The position numbers and the translations under genes were made by a program. Source: Pseudomonas sp. HN11 (lineage in GTDB: Bacteria > Pseudomonadota > Gammaproteobacteria > Pseudomonadales > Pseudomonadaceae). Taken from it: DNA of 64,000 nt. Positions 1 to 11,211 of the stretch are shown piece after piece. Where the stretch lies: assembly GCF_021390155.1 (NCBI RefSeq), contig NZ_CP089985.1, positions 4,661,001 through 4,725,000 on the forward strand, read 5' to 3'. A model generated the notes under the pieces. It worked only from the letters and a program-made list of their open reading frames with translations. It was not told where the DNA came from and did no database searches. Positions within the stretch are counted from its first letter, which is position 1; the number at the start of each line of letters is the position of its first letter.

Positions 1-930
1 GTCGCGGTCGCCATGGCCATTGTCGACACCATCAGGCAGGGCCTGGGCGATGGCAACGCGGTGCAGCACATTGAGGATTTCCGAGAGCACGCCGTTCCAG
101 TCCGGGCCTTGCTCCGACAGGTGACGCACGGCTTCGAGCAACGCCTTGGCATCGCCTTCGATCAGCGCGTGCAGCACGTCGAAGACCTGGCCGTGGTCCA
201 GCGTGCCGAGCATGGCACGCACGTCGGCGGCCATGACCTTGCCTTCACCAAAGGCGATGGCCTGGTCGGTGAGGCTCATGGCGTCACGCATCGAACCATC
301 GGCGGCACGGCCGAGCAGCCACAGTGCGTCGTCTTCGAACGGAACGTTCTCTACGCCCAATACGTGGCTCAAATGCTCGACCACGCGCTCGGGGGTCATG
401 TTTTTCAGGGAGAACTGCAGGCACCGCGACAGAATCGTTGCAGGAAGTTTCTGCGGGTCCGTGGTGGCCAGGATGAATTTGACGTAGGGCGGCGGCTCTT
501 CCAGGGTTTTCAACAGGGCGTTGAAGGAATGGCTGGAGAGCATGTGCACTTCGTCGATCAGGTAGACCTTGAAGCGGCCACGACTGGGAGCGTACTGCAC
601 GTTGTCGAGCAGTTCGCGGGTGTCTTCGACCTTGGTGCGGCTCGCGGCGTCGATTTCGATCAGGTCGACGAAACGCCCTTCGTCGATTTCCTTGCACACC
701 GAGCAGGTGCCGCACGGCGTTGAAGTAATACCGGTTTCACAGTTCAGGCATTTGGCGATGATGCGCGCAATGGTGGTCTTGCCCACCCCTCGCGTACCGG
801 TAAACAGGTAGGCATGGTGCAGCCGTTGGCTGTCCAAGGCATTGATCAGAGCCTTGAGCACATGGGTCTGGCCGACCATTTCGCGGAACGAGCGCGGACG
901 CCATTTACGTGCAAGAACCTGATAACTCAT
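1..930 (-). CDS. dnaX: DNA polymerase III subunits gamma/tau, N-terminal part (runs off the window)
   Basis: This is the clamp-loader ATPase of the replicative polymerase, which loads the beta sliding clamp in the cytoplasm. Only the first 310 codons are present; the gene continues beyond base 1. The product starts MSYQVLARKWRPR, a near-invariant DnaX start. It then shows a Walker A P-loop (GTRGVGKTT), the four-cysteine zinc module (CLNC followed by CGTCSVC), a Walker B-type DEVHML, and the SRC sensor motif (ILSRCLQF). The start codon is at 928-930. No strong Shine-Dalgarno sequence is visible before it. The next gene upstream on the same strand is a DMT transporter, whose stop lies about 150 bases away. 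Confidence 0.97.
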   Translation of the reverse strand, partial: MSYQVLARKWRPRSFREMVGQTHVLKALINALDSQRLHHAYLFTGTRGVGKTTIARIIAKCLNCETGITSTPCGTCSVCKEIDEGRFVDLIEIDAASRTKVEDTRELLDNVQYAPSRGRFKVYLIDEVHMLSSHSFNALLKTLEEPPPYVKFILATTDPQKLPATILSRCLQFSLKNMTPERVVEHLSHVLGVENVPFEDDALWLLGRAADGSMRDAMSLTDQAIAFGEGKVMAADVRAMLGTLDHGQVFDVLHALIEGDAKALLEAVRHLSEQGPDWNGVLSEILNVLHRVAIAQALPDGVDNGHGDRD

Positions 931-1083
931 CGAAAACCGTCGCAACTGGGAAACAGAAGCCGGTAATGCTAGCGGAGCAAGGGGGAAATTGCATCCGGCA
1001 CGCTTGCCTAATCTGACCAAGCTCTTCTGGTTGGCCCCGAAAAGGCCTGAACCCGGAGCGAGTATGCCGCCAGCCCTGGGCAT

Positions 1084-1986
1084 TTATGAGTGATGAAAAC
1101 CTCGGGCAGCGCGCACCCAACGCCCCTCCAGGCTGATGGCCGCGACACTGGCCACTACGATGCCCCCGCCAAGCACCACCTGCAGGGCAATGGACTCTCC
1201 CAGCAGCGTGGCGGCCATCACCATCGCGACCGGCGGTATCAAGTACATCGCCACCGACGCGCGACTGACCTCGACATGCTTTAACACATAGCCCCAGGCC
1301 AGGTAGGCCAGGGCGCTGGGGAAGACCCCGAGCACCAGCACCGCAAGGTTCTCCGCCAACGGCGCCTGCAACACCGCAGCGGGCAAGCCTGGCAGGTTAA
1401 CGCAAAGCATCAGCGTGCCCACCCACACCATGTAGCACGCCATCGTGAGCGGGCTGTAGCGATGGGCGAAGTGTTTCTGGATGGCGAAGTACAGGCTCCA
1501 CGACACAGCCGCCAGCAGGATCAACAGGCCGCGCGGGTCGATGTCACCCAAACCCTGATCGCCCCAGATCACTACCAGCACACCGAGCAGGCCGAGCAAC
1601 ACACAGCTCCAGCGCCAGAGGCTGACCCGTTCCTTCAAGCAGAAAAATGCGATCAACACACTGAACAGTGGCGCCGATTGCGCGAGCACGCTGGACGCCG
1701 CCGCCGTCACGAATTGCTGCCCGTAATTGAGGCTGGTGTGATGCAGGAACACCCCGAAAAAACTCAACACCAGCAGCCATGGCAGATCCCACAGGCGCGG
1801 CCGGCCAATGCCCATCACCAGTGCCACACCCGCCATGAACACCGAGGCAATCAAGAACCGCAGCAACGCCAGCTGGCCAGGGCTGTAGCTGTGCAGCCCC
1901 ATGTGCACGCCAATCGGCGAATAGGCCCAACAGAGGATGACGCTGGCGATGACTAGCGTAAGCTTCAGGGGTGACGGGATGTTCAT
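1084..1986 (-). CDS. EamA/DMT-family transporter
   Basis: This is an inner-membrane protein of about 300 residues with two EamA repeats and roughly ten hydrophobic segments, typical of drug/metabolite exporters. The start at 1986 (MNIPSPLKLTLV) is chosen because a GGA lies about 10 bases upstream and the first membrane segment follows directly. In-frame ATGs at 1995 and further upstream are possible. The gene is divergent from a LysR regulator that begins about 100 bases away, the usual arrangement for a LysR protein controlling its neighbouring exporter. The substrate cannot be told from sequence; amino acids or related metabolites are common in this family. Confidence 0.85.
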   Translation of the reverse strand: MNIPSPLKLTLVIASVILCWAYSPIGVHMGLHSYSPGQLALLRFLIASVFMAGVALVMGIGRPRLWDLPWLLVLSFFGVFLHHTSLNYGQQFVTAAASSVLAQSAPLFSVLIAFFCLKERVSLWRWSCVLLGLLGVLVVIWGDQGLGDIDPRGLLILLAAVSWSLYFAIQKHFAHRYSPLTMACYMVWVGTLMLCVNLPGLPAAVLQAPLAENLAVLVLGVFPSALAYLAWGYVLKHVEVSRASVAMYLIPPVAMVMAATLLGESIALQVVLGGGIVVASVAAISLEGRWVRAARGFHHS

Positions 1987-2088
1987 CGATGGCATCCGAA
2001 AACAGAGAAGGAATACCGTCAGTCTTGGCCCGCACAAGACGCAGGACAATTAACTGTTTCTGACTTCTGAAATCACTGGAACTGAGCA

Positions 2089-2952
2089 ATGGAACTGGCC
2101 CAACTGAAAATGGTGCGAGCCGTAGCGCAAACCGGCAGCGTGGCCCAGGCGGCCGTGCACTTGCATTGCGTGCCGTCCAACATCACTACGCGGATCAAGC
2201 AGCTGGAAAGCGAGTTGGGCACGCCGCTGTTCATCCGAGCGGGGCGTGGGCTGGCAATCAGTGCGGCGGGGGAGATTTTCCTCGAATACTGCGAACGCAT
2301 CCTGGCCTTGGTGGACGAATCCAAACGCGCCGTGGACGCCAACGCCATACCCCGTGGCACCCTGCGCATCGGCGCAGTGGAGTCCAGCGCCAGTGGCCGT
2401 CTGCCGCCGCTGCTGGCGGAATACCACCGACGCTACCCGGATGTCAGCCTGGAACTGGTGACTGGCGCCTGGGGCGAGCTGCTCGATGACCTGCAACACC
2501 ATCGCCTGGATGTGGCGCTGGTGGCCGCTGGCAACAAACGCGCAAAGCTCGAACACAGCGTGGTCTACAGCGAACGCCTGGTGCTGATCGCCAGTGCCTC
2601 CAGCGCACCGATCCGCAGCGCCGAAGACCTGGCCGGCCGCACCTTGCTGGTATGGCCACCGGGTTGCCCCTATCGGGCAGCGCTGGAAAACTGGGTCAAG
2701 CCCCATGCCTTCAAGCCGACCATCGCCAGCTATGCCAGTTGGGGCACGATCATTGGTTGCGTGAGTGCCGGGATTGGCGTGGCGCTGGCGCCGGAAGGCA
2801 TCCTGGCCCGCTATGAGCAGGCCAATCAGCTGGCATCGTACCGGTTCGAAGAATTGCAGGCGGTGGACAACCTGCTGTTCTGGCACAAGGACACCCGGCG
2901 GCACCTGGCGCGGGATGCGTTTGCCGGGTTGTTGCGTGAAACCTTTGGCTGA
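2089..2952 (+). CDS. LysR-family transcriptional regulator
   Basis: This 287-residue protein has an N-terminal winged helix-turn-helix (about residues 1-60, with TGSVAQAAVHLH and SNITTRIKQLE as the recognition region). A periplasmic-binding-protein-like effector domain follows from about residue 90. Its length is normal for the family. The gene is divergent from the DMT transporter, which is the likely target. It is convergent with the next minus-strand gene; the two stop codons abut (2950-2952 and 2953-2955). The effector is unknown. Confidence 0.9.
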   Translation: MELAQLKMVRAVAQTGSVAQAAVHLHCVPSNITTRIKQLESELGTPLFIRAGRGLAISAAGEIFLEYCERILALVDESKRAVDANAIPRGTLRIGAVESSASGRLPPLLAEYHRRYPDVSLELVTGAWGELLDDLQHHRLDVALVAAGNKRAKLEHSVVYSERLVLIASASSAPIRSAEDLAGRTLLVWPPGCPYRAALENWVKPHAFKPTIASYASWGTIIGCVSAGIGVALAPEGILARYEQANQLASYRFEELQAVDNLLFWHKDTRRHLARDAFAGLLRETFG

Positions 2953-3543
2953 TCAGCTTTTTGGGGCTGACAAACGGCTGTACTGATCCTGGCTGATCCA
3001 GCCAGTAAACGAGCGGTCATCGGCATTGATGAACTCGACCTGGGCCCAGCCATCCTTGAAGGCCAGCACACCGACCACGTCATTCTTGACGATGTAGGGG
3101 CGCTTGGCGGCCTTGGCACTCGGATTCTTCAGCAGGTAGGCCTTGTCGGCGGACACCTTCACCAGGCCGATCCACTTTTTGTTGGCGGTCTGGGTCAGGT
3201 CCAGGCCGGTGGCGATCTCTGGCATCAGTACACTCAAGCAACCGGGATGCTGGCGACCCTGTTCCACAGTCAGGGTCACGCCGTCCGAAGAAGGCGCCAC
3301 GCTGCCGGGGTAGGCGGTGTCATTCCAGGTGGTCAGCGCTGAGGGCTTGCCTTGCAGGTAGAACGTGCAGCTGCGGGTCACGCCCTCGCCCATCTCTTCC
3401 GCGTAATAGCCTTCCACCTGATGCTCAGGCGTCACCGCCAGCATCAGCCCTTCGTATTTGCCCGAATGCAACGCCGGTGAACCGGCCAACGCAGGCACTA
3501 CGGCGCACAACGACAACGCACCGGCTGCTAGAAAACGCATCAT
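2953..3543 (-). CDS. Secreted periplasmic protein with SH3-like C-terminus, possible immunity protein
   Basis: This protein of about 196 residues opens with a clear signal peptide (MMRFLAAGALSLCAVVPALAG). The C-terminal third (around RPYIVKNDVVGVLAFKDGWA) resembles a bacterial SH3-like wall-binding fold. The middle carries three cysteines. The start at 3543 is one base past the stop of the upstream muramidase gene (3545-3547), with AAGGG just before it, so the two are translationally coupled. Placing a periplasmic protein directly behind a muramidase that lacks a signal peptide is the pattern of an effector-immunity pair. No specific immunity family is recognised, so the role is an inference. 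Confidence 0.7.
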   Translation of the reverse strand: MMRFLAAGALSLCAVVPALAGSPALHSGKYEGLMLAVTPEHQVEGYYAEEMGEGVTRSCTFYLQGKPSALTTWNDTAYPGSVAPSSDGVTLTVEQGRQHPGCLSVLMPEIATGLDLTQTANKKWIGLVKVSADKAYLLKNPSAKAAKRPYIVKNDVVGVLAFKDGWAQVEFINADDRSFTGWISQDQYSRLSAPKS

Positions 3544-3544
3544 C

Positions 3545-4591
3545 TTATTTTTTCCCTTCAAGTTTCTCGTAGGCTTTTTGCATAAGGACGTCATAGTTGC
3601 CGTAGTCCTTGCCGTTATAGTTACGGGCCATCGAAGTGAAATCCTTGGTTTTCATGGCCGTCATCAACGCCGGGCTGTTAGCGCAAAACGCGAGAAACGC
3701 CTTCAATTGGTTACCGACATTCACTTTTAATGCCGCGGCAAACTCAAACACCGTCTTGTAACCGCATGAGGCATAGTTGAACCCCATGGTCTGAAACATG
3801 CCCCACGACGCCGACATCAACGCCGCTTCCTGGTCCAGGGCGAATGCAGTGGCCATGGTTTCCCAGGCCTTGACCTGATCCTTGTTATTGACCTGCCACT
3901 GCGGCCCGGCCTTTCTCACATAGATATACGAAAGCAGCGGATGCGCCTGGTCGTAGATATGCTTGGTGTACTTGCGAAATTGGTGCCCTTCAAAGGCAAT
4001 GATCGGCAACTTGGCCGGGCCGAAACCCGAGCGACCACCGGACTCCACCGTGGCGAAGGCCCTGATGACATTCACCGAAATGCCGTTGCCCAACTGCTTG
4101 GCGGCCTCCTGGAAATCTGTATCGGTGAGCGTCATGCCGCCGTCGCACGTGGCCTGAAGCATCAATTGGCGATTGCGCCGCTCAGCCTCGATCATCGCCC
4201 GCATGCGGTCCAGGTACACGTTGACGGTGGCTTGCACCGCGTCACCCTGGTTGTTACCGAATGCATTCAGAAAGCTCGGAATACGCATGCTCGGGAAGGC
4301 CTTCACCGGCACCTTCACCGCTTCTTCGATCAGGCTGTTGAAGGTTTTACCGGTCGGGTCGATCACACCATCGGGGTGCGCATACTTGAGATGACGGAAT
4401 TGGTACTGGCTGATGCATTGCACCAACTGGCCGTCGCACTTGCCGTTTTCGGCCAGTGGGAAGCCCAGTTTGGGAATGATCAGATTGAACAAGTACTGGA
4501 TGCACTGCACATCGGCGGGCAAATTGCGGGCTTTACCGGGCGCACCGACCGAAGCACTGATAAGACGGGGCAACCCTTGCAGGCTTTTCAT
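3545..4591 (-). CDS. N-acetylmuramidase-family peptidoglycan hydrolase
   Basis: This protein of about 348 residues has an N-terminal peptidoglycan-binding-like region (about residues 20-90, with DVQCIQYLFN, KCDGQL and FNSL). A DUF3380-type muramidase domain covers the C-terminal half. The diagnostic stretch is FATVESGGRSGFG, whose Glu is the probable catalytic acid, followed by LPIIAFEGHQFRKYT. The WGMFQTMGFNY motif comes later. No signal peptide or membrane segment is visible, so export would need a phage-like holin or a contact-dependent secretion system. The start at 4591 has AAGG at a good distance; ATG at 4600 is too close to it. The gene is followed without a gap by the secreted protein described above. 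Confidence 0.85.
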   Translation of the reverse strand: MKSLQGLPRLISASVGAPGKARNLPADVQCIQYLFNLIIPKLGFPLAENGKCDGQLVQCISQYQFRHLKYAHPDGVIDPTGKTFNSLIEEAVKVPVKAFPSMRIPSFLNAFGNNQGDAVQATVNVYLDRMRAMIEAERRNRQLMLQATCDGGMTLTDTDFQEAAKQLGNGISVNVIRAFATVESGGRSGFGPAKLPIIAFEGHQFRKYTKHIYDQAHPLLSYIYVRKAGPQWQVNNKDQVKAWETMATAFALDQEAALMSASWGMFQTMGFNYASCGYKTVFEFAAALKVNVGNQLKAFLAFCANSPALMTAMKTKDFTSMARNYNGKDYGNYDVLMQKAYEKLEGKK

Positions 4592-4747
4592 CACAGACAT
4601 CCTTGTTAGTTAAAGAAGTGATAGCACTTCAATATCATTCGCACCCCTTGTCATACTCTGAAACAAGTGGCTGGCGAAAACTAACAAGGTGGTTTTGGGT
4701 TGTCCAGAGCGACCGATGAAAGTTGTGAAACAGCCGAATTAAATAAA

Positions 4748-6709
4748 TCAGTAACCGTGGAATTCACGGGTTTTTTGATACGTGTGGAAATCAATCCACT
4801 CAACCACATCGTAAGGCAGGTAAAGCTGCACGCGCGCCCGGGAAATGGCGATGTACACCGCGCACAGCCGCTGATCGAACGCGTAGGCGTCCTTGAATTT
4901 CACGTTGGTCAGCAGCTCCGGCGTCAGTAACACCCGGTCGAACTCCATCCCGCCCGCCTCTTCCGCCAGCATCAGCAGGCAGCGCTTGCCGGGGACGCCG
5001 CTCAAGCGGTTCAAACGTGTGATATCAGCGACGTTGAAACCCTTTTCCAGCTCGCTCTCGACCCACAGGAACGACTCGTCGTACTGGCTGGCATCGCGCA
5101 CCTGTTGCCAGTCGTCCATGTCACTGAAGTGCGCGTGCGGGCCGTTATCGTCGTGCTCGTTGCTGTAGAAGTCTGGCTTGAACAGCGCGATGACGCTGAT
5201 CATGAAGCGCTGCAGATCCTGCTGCGTTGCACTGTCGAAGAAGCCAAACGGGCAGTTGGCCTGTTGCAACTGGATGGCCCATTTCATGGTGTCCCAATGG
5301 GATGCGGTCAACACCACGCAGCCTTCGGGCGGCACGAAACCCTGAGGGTAATACTCGATACCGACGTCGGCGTCCCGCGCGCCTTCGAAGGGCGTCTTGC
5401 CCTTCTGCGAGTGCACGCTGATCAGCGGGTTGACCAGGCGCTCCACGTTGCGGCCCGAGCGCACCGAGTAATTGATGTCGGTGTGCCGGACTTCGCGCTT
5501 GCGCCTGACCATCACACCGCTGGCCAACTGGTACTCATCGCCAAGGGTGATCAGCACCTGGCGGCCGCGTTCGATGATCTGCAACAACGACGGAGGAATG
5601 TCCTGGCTTTCGTCGATCAGGACATGGGTGTACCGGGGCGGCACCACGCACCCATCAAGGCTCGCACGCTTGATCAGTAACAGCGCGGCGAAGGCCGTCT
5701 GACCGGCCCATTGCGGATTGGCTCCCAAATACGTCCACAATCGGCTGGAATACTCCAGCAACGCCTGGGCATCCACGCTGGACAAGGATTGCTTGAAATG
5801 CGGCAGATGCCGTGCCGACAAACTGTGATGGTTGGAATGGCAATAACTGTCGAGCACCTTCAGGCAGATATCGAGCGTCGCCGCGCCATCGTGACCGCGC
5901 CAGCCATGGATATTCAGGGTCTGCGACACTTCGTATTTGCCGGGCAACCGGGCCGGGGTGGCCTGTGCGGCGGGCCGCTGCCCCTGTAACAATGCTTTTG
6001 CGAAGGCGGCAAAGGTCGAGCCGGTCTTGCTGTCCTTGGGCAGTCCCATGCGTTCACGCAGGGTCGCGAGTTTTGGCCCAGTGCGCGCCAGTATCAAGGT
6101 CTGGGCGGGACGCAGGCATTCCATCAACGCGCCCAGCAGATGGCTCTTGCCAATGCCGGCGTAGCCTTGCACATGCAGGTCTTCGTTGAGGTTGGCGCGG
6201 AAGGTCCGCACCAGCTTGTCCTGGGCCGGGCTGAGCCAGCGCTCGCGGTGCCGGGGCGTGACCATTTGCTGGCTGAACGGATTGTTGCTGCGCAGGTGAC
6301 GGACCTTGTAACCGATATCCCATTTGCCGGTAGGCAGCAGGTAATCACGCGATGCAACCTCTTCAGCCGAGAGCAGGCGCAGATTGACCGTTTTAAGGGC
6401 GTTGAAGCCAAAGTACAGCTTGCGCGGATCGAACAGCCGTTGGGCTTCGGACAGCAACGTCGGGCCGCCCTGTGCCTGGGTATCGACCGCCCAGTCGAGC
6501 AGCTTGGCCAGGATGCGCTCCGCGCCAGCGCAGGTCAGGTCCTTTTCCGCCGCCTGGGCCAGGTTCTGGATAACCAGCACGGCGGCCAGCTCCGGGTCAG
6601 TCAGCCCCGGCAGAATCTTGGCACCGTCCGCGCCGAGCAGGCCCGTGCAGGTTTCCTCCGTAACGGGCAGGAAGACAGGGCTGGATAAATCAAAGTGTTC
6701 GGGTTGCAT
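4748..6709 (-). CDS. UvrD/Rep-like superfamily 1 helicase or ATPase
   Basis: This 653-residue protein begins with about 160 residues of unrecognised sequence. SF1 helicase motifs follow: Walker A GYAGIGKS (about 182-189), Walker B/motif II LIDESQD (about 364-370), motif III-like LGDEYQLASG (about 389-398), and motif VI YIAISRARVQLYL near the C-terminus. The Walker A is slightly unusual, with GIGKS in place of GTGKT. The region between motifs IV and V is divergent, so it is not UvrD, Rep or RecB itself. GAGG lies seven bases before the start codon. It sits 20 bases downstream of a small gene on the same strand. The role is unknown; DNA repair or phage defence are the obvious options. Confidence 0.8.
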   Translation of the reverse strand: MQPEHFDLSSPVFLPVTEETCTGLLGADGAKILPGLTDPELAAVLVIQNLAQAAEKDLTCAGAERILAKLLDWAVDTQAQGGPTLLSEAQRLFDPRKLYFGFNALKTVNLRLLSAEEVASRDYLLPTGKWDIGYKVRHLRSNNPFSQQMVTPRHRERWLSPAQDKLVRTFRANLNEDLHVQGYAGIGKSHLLGALMECLRPAQTLILARTGPKLATLRERMGLPKDSKTGSTFAAFAKALLQGQRPAAQATPARLPGKYEVSQTLNIHGWRGHDGAATLDICLKVLDSYCHSNHHSLSARHLPHFKQSLSSVDAQALLEYSSRLWTYLGANPQWAGQTAFAALLLIKRASLDGCVVPPRYTHVLIDESQDIPPSLLQIIERGRQVLITLGDEYQLASGVMVRRKREVRHTDINYSVRSGRNVERLVNPLISVHSQKGKTPFEGARDADVGIEYYPQGFVPPEGCVVLTASHWDTMKWAIQLQQANCPFGFFDSATQQDLQRFMISVIALFKPDFYSNEHDDNGPHAHFSDMDDWQQVRDASQYDESFLWVESELEKGFNVADITRLNRLSGVPGKRCLLMLAEEAGGMEFDRVLLTPELLTNVKFKDAYAFDQRLCAVYIAISRARVQLYLPYDVVEWIDFHTYQKTREFHGY

Positions 6710-6729
6710 AGTGCCTCGCCGCCAGGAGA

Positions 6730-7143
6730 TCAGGCATTGCCCTGCCCGCCCAGTTCAAACCGATACTCCCCCAGGGAGCCCGACATACCGCCGCAATGAG
6801 GACCTGCCTCAGCCGTAGCGGCCATCGCATTGACCTGCTGCTGGAGTTCGAAGACCGCCATATCCAGCAACCGGCGCAGGTCCTCGGCACTCTGTGCGGC
6901 TACATTCAACTGCAGCGTGTAGGCGCCAGTGAGTAGCGGTGGCGTGGGCTCATTGGCCACGTCCGCAGAGCGGATTATTTCCGCCTGGCTAAGAATTTCC
7001 GCGTGCTCGTCGTCCATAAGATCCAGCACCCGCGACAATTCCAGGGTCTGTTCAGGGTGCGATTGAATGCGGTCCTTGATCTCCAGGCGCCGCATCTGCC
7101 ACTCCCGCAGTTTTTCGCGCGTGAGGTCGTCGACTTTTTCCAC
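6730..7143 (-). CDS. Small hypothetical protein upstream of the helicase
   Basis: The product is about 137 residues, mostly helical and charged at the N-terminus (VDDLTREKLREWQMRRLEIKDR), with a second helical stretch near residues 95-115. The C-terminus is rich in Gly and Ser. The GTG start at 7143 is preferred because GGAG lies nine bases upstream. The reading frame stays open to 7248, but there is no ribosome-binding site for the longer form and its extension would crowd the 4.5S RNA gene. It is 20 bases from the helicase start, so the two are very probably co-transcribed and may work together. I do not recognise the family. Confidence 0.65.
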   Translation of the reverse strand: MEKVDDLTREKLREWQMRRLEIKDRIQSHPEQTLELSRVLDLMDDEHAEILSQAEIIRSADVANEPTPPLLTGAYTLQLNVAAQSAEDLRRLLDMAVFELQQQVNAMAATAEAGPHCGGMSGSLGEYRFELGGQGNA

Positions 7144-7264
7144 GTGTGTTGTCTCCGGATGCCAGGCACTGGAGTATGCCGCCATGGACTGCACGATGGC
7201 AGATGGCGTGAAAGCATTTTTTGAATTGAATTTGAGGAAGTATTGCAAGGAAGAGCGTTATGGA

Positions 7265-7374
7265 GGCAACCCCACCAGCCACACCCCGGCACACAATGTT
7301 CCCGCTGTGGCTGCTGCCTTCCGGCTCTGACCAGGTTCACGGGTAATCGTTGCGGGGGGACCGATGGGGTCACC
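7265..7374 (-). ncRNA. ffs: 4.5S RNA (signal recognition particle RNA)
   Basis: The minus strand carries the conserved SRP RNA apical hairpin: GGTCAGAGCCGGAAGGCAGC, with the GGAAG tetraloop region and the facing GCAGCC internal loop. The ends pair over about 12 positions (GGTGACCCCATC with GGTGGGGTTGCC), giving a 110-base molecule, close to the 114 bases of the E. coli RNA. The RNA binds Ffh to form the signal recognition particle for co-translational membrane targeting. Exact mature ends are estimated from the pairing. Confidence 0.95.
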
Positions 7375-7406
7375 ATAACGACGCCTGCCTCTCGGCAAGC
7401 GGGGCC

Positions 7407-7434
7407 ATTGTACCGATCTCATCGGAAGTTACAA
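7407..7434 (-). promoter_or_regulatory. Sigma-70 type promoter for ffs
   Basis: On the minus strand a -35 box TTGTAA (7429-7434) and a -10 box TACAAT (7407-7412) are separated by 16 bases. They lie about 35 bases upstream of the 5' end of 4.5S RNA. The region after the -10 box is G/C-rich, as expected for a stable-RNA promoter. Confidence 0.6.
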
Positions 7435-7482
7435 CCGTTGGGGCCGGATTAAAAATATGAAGGAGCTCAAGCACTTGTGTCC

Positions 7483-8646
7483 CTACAAAATCACTGCTTC
7501 ATCGGCCCGGCCGCCCTCCTCCTGAATCACCAGGTGAATAAAGTGCAGTTTGGCAATCACCGGCGGTGGCAGCACGAAGGGATAGAAATCCGGCTGGCCC
7601 ATGCTGCGTGACAGTTCATTGAGCATGCCGGCCAGTTCGATCCAGGCGTTGACGAACGACAGGAATGCCGCGCCGCCGGGGTGTTCGGGGTCATAGAGGG
7701 TGGTGAGCGGGAATGGCTGGTAATCCAGGTCCATTTCGCGGGCGCTCATGCCAAAGCCGAGGGCGGTGTCGACGGCATCCATCATGTGCAGGTAGTGAGC
7801 CCAGGTTTCGGCCCAGTCTTCCCAGGGGTGCATGGTGGCGTAGGCGCTGACACAGGTTTGCTGCCAGTCCGGCCGTGGGCCGTTCTGATAATGCTGGTCG
7901 AGGGCATCGGCGTAACTGGCGCGTTCGTCGCCGAACAGGTGGCGAAACGGTTCAAGCCAGTGGGTATTGGCGATCAGCCGGTCCCAGTAGTAATGGCCGA
8001 CCTCATGCCGAAAGTGGCCGAGCAGGGTACGGTAGGGTTCGCGCATTTGTACGCGGACTTTTTCGCGGTGGGCGTCGTCGGCTTCCTTGATGTCGAGGGT
8101 GATCAGGCCGTTCGCGTGGCCGGTCATGGGCGCATTGCCTTCCAGGTCGATACCGACAAAGTCGAAGGCCAGGCCGTTGTCCTCATCGACAGTCTTGGGC
8201 ACCACTTGCAGGCCGAGACTGATCAATTGCGCGACCAAACGGCGCTTGGCGGTTTCAACTTTGCGCCAGCGCTCATGGTTTTCCACGATCGACAGGTCAG
8301 GAATGGTGCGGTTCAGGCTGCACGCCACGCACAGCGGCGCGGTGCTGTGGGCCGGGATCAGCCAGTTGCAGGCGGCCGGCGTGTCGAGGTTGGCGCAGCG
8401 GCGGAAAGCGCCGGCGTCTAGGTTGCCGTCTAACCGCCAGGTGCCTTCGACGGGGCCGGGTTGCAGGGAGTCCAGTCGACTTTGTTGCGGTTGGTAGCCC
8501 AGCAGCGCCTGGCAAGCCAGGCATTGGCTATTGCGAAAAAACAGCGATTGGCCGCAACGGCACCGCCACACCTTGCTGTCGCGGGATGTGCCGGCTACGA
8601 ACGGTGCGGCGATGCGCGAACTGAGTTGCTCGAAGTAGCGGAACAT
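7483..8646 (-). CDS. Putative zinc-binding metallopeptidase with N-terminal zinc ribbon
   Basis: This 387-residue protein has an N-terminal zinc ribbon (CRCGQSLFF followed by CLACQALLGY, about residues 29-50) and a second Cys cluster near residue 105. The metallopeptidase motif FRHEVGHYYWDRL (HExGH type) lies at about residues 213-225. This matches the putative zinc-binding metallopeptidase family often found beside ffs/ligA in Pseudomonas. There is no signal peptide, so it is probably cytoplasmic. The physiological substrate is not known to me. The start (MFRYFEQLSSR) directly precedes the zinc ribbon. Confidence 0.85.
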   Translation of the reverse strand: MFRYFEQLSSRIAAPFVAGTSRDSKVWRCRCGQSLFFRNSQCLACQALLGYQPQQSRLDSLQPGPVEGTWRLDGNLDAGAFRRCANLDTPAACNWLIPAHSTAPLCVACSLNRTIPDLSIVENHERWRKVETAKRRLVAQLISLGLQVVPKTVDEDNGLAFDFVGIDLEGNAPMTGHANGLITLDIKEADDAHREKVRVQMREPYRTLLGHFRHEVGHYYWDRLIANTHWLEPFRHLFGDERASYADALDQHYQNGPRPDWQQTCVSAYATMHPWEDWAETWAHYLHMMDAVDTALGFGMSAREMDLDYQPFPLTTLYDPEHPGGAAFLSFVNAWIELAGMLNELSRSMGQPDFYPFVLPPPVIAKLHFIHLVIQEEGGRADEAVIL

Positions 8647-8718
8647 GGCGATCTCTCCCTGGGTGACCGAGACTAGATCATTTTTCCTTCAGGATCGTTC
8701 CACTTTCCTAATGATCCC

Positions 8719-8770
8719 CGGGGGGCTGCTTCGCAGCCCAGCGCGGGACAAGCCCGCTCACCACACAGTC
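8719..8770. repeat. REP-like intergenic hairpin
   Basis: A GGGCTGCTTCGCAGCCC hairpin is followed by GCGGGACAAGCCCGC. This is a known type of Pseudomonas repetitive extragenic palindrome. It lies just downstream of ligA and upstream of the metallopeptidase gene. Confidence 0.6.
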
Positions 8771-8774
8771 CAGA

Positions 8775-11164
<2,390 letters not shown>

Positions 11165-11211
11165 AATATGTTAGTGCGCTTATTCTATCCGACAACGCCG
11201 AGGAGCAATCC

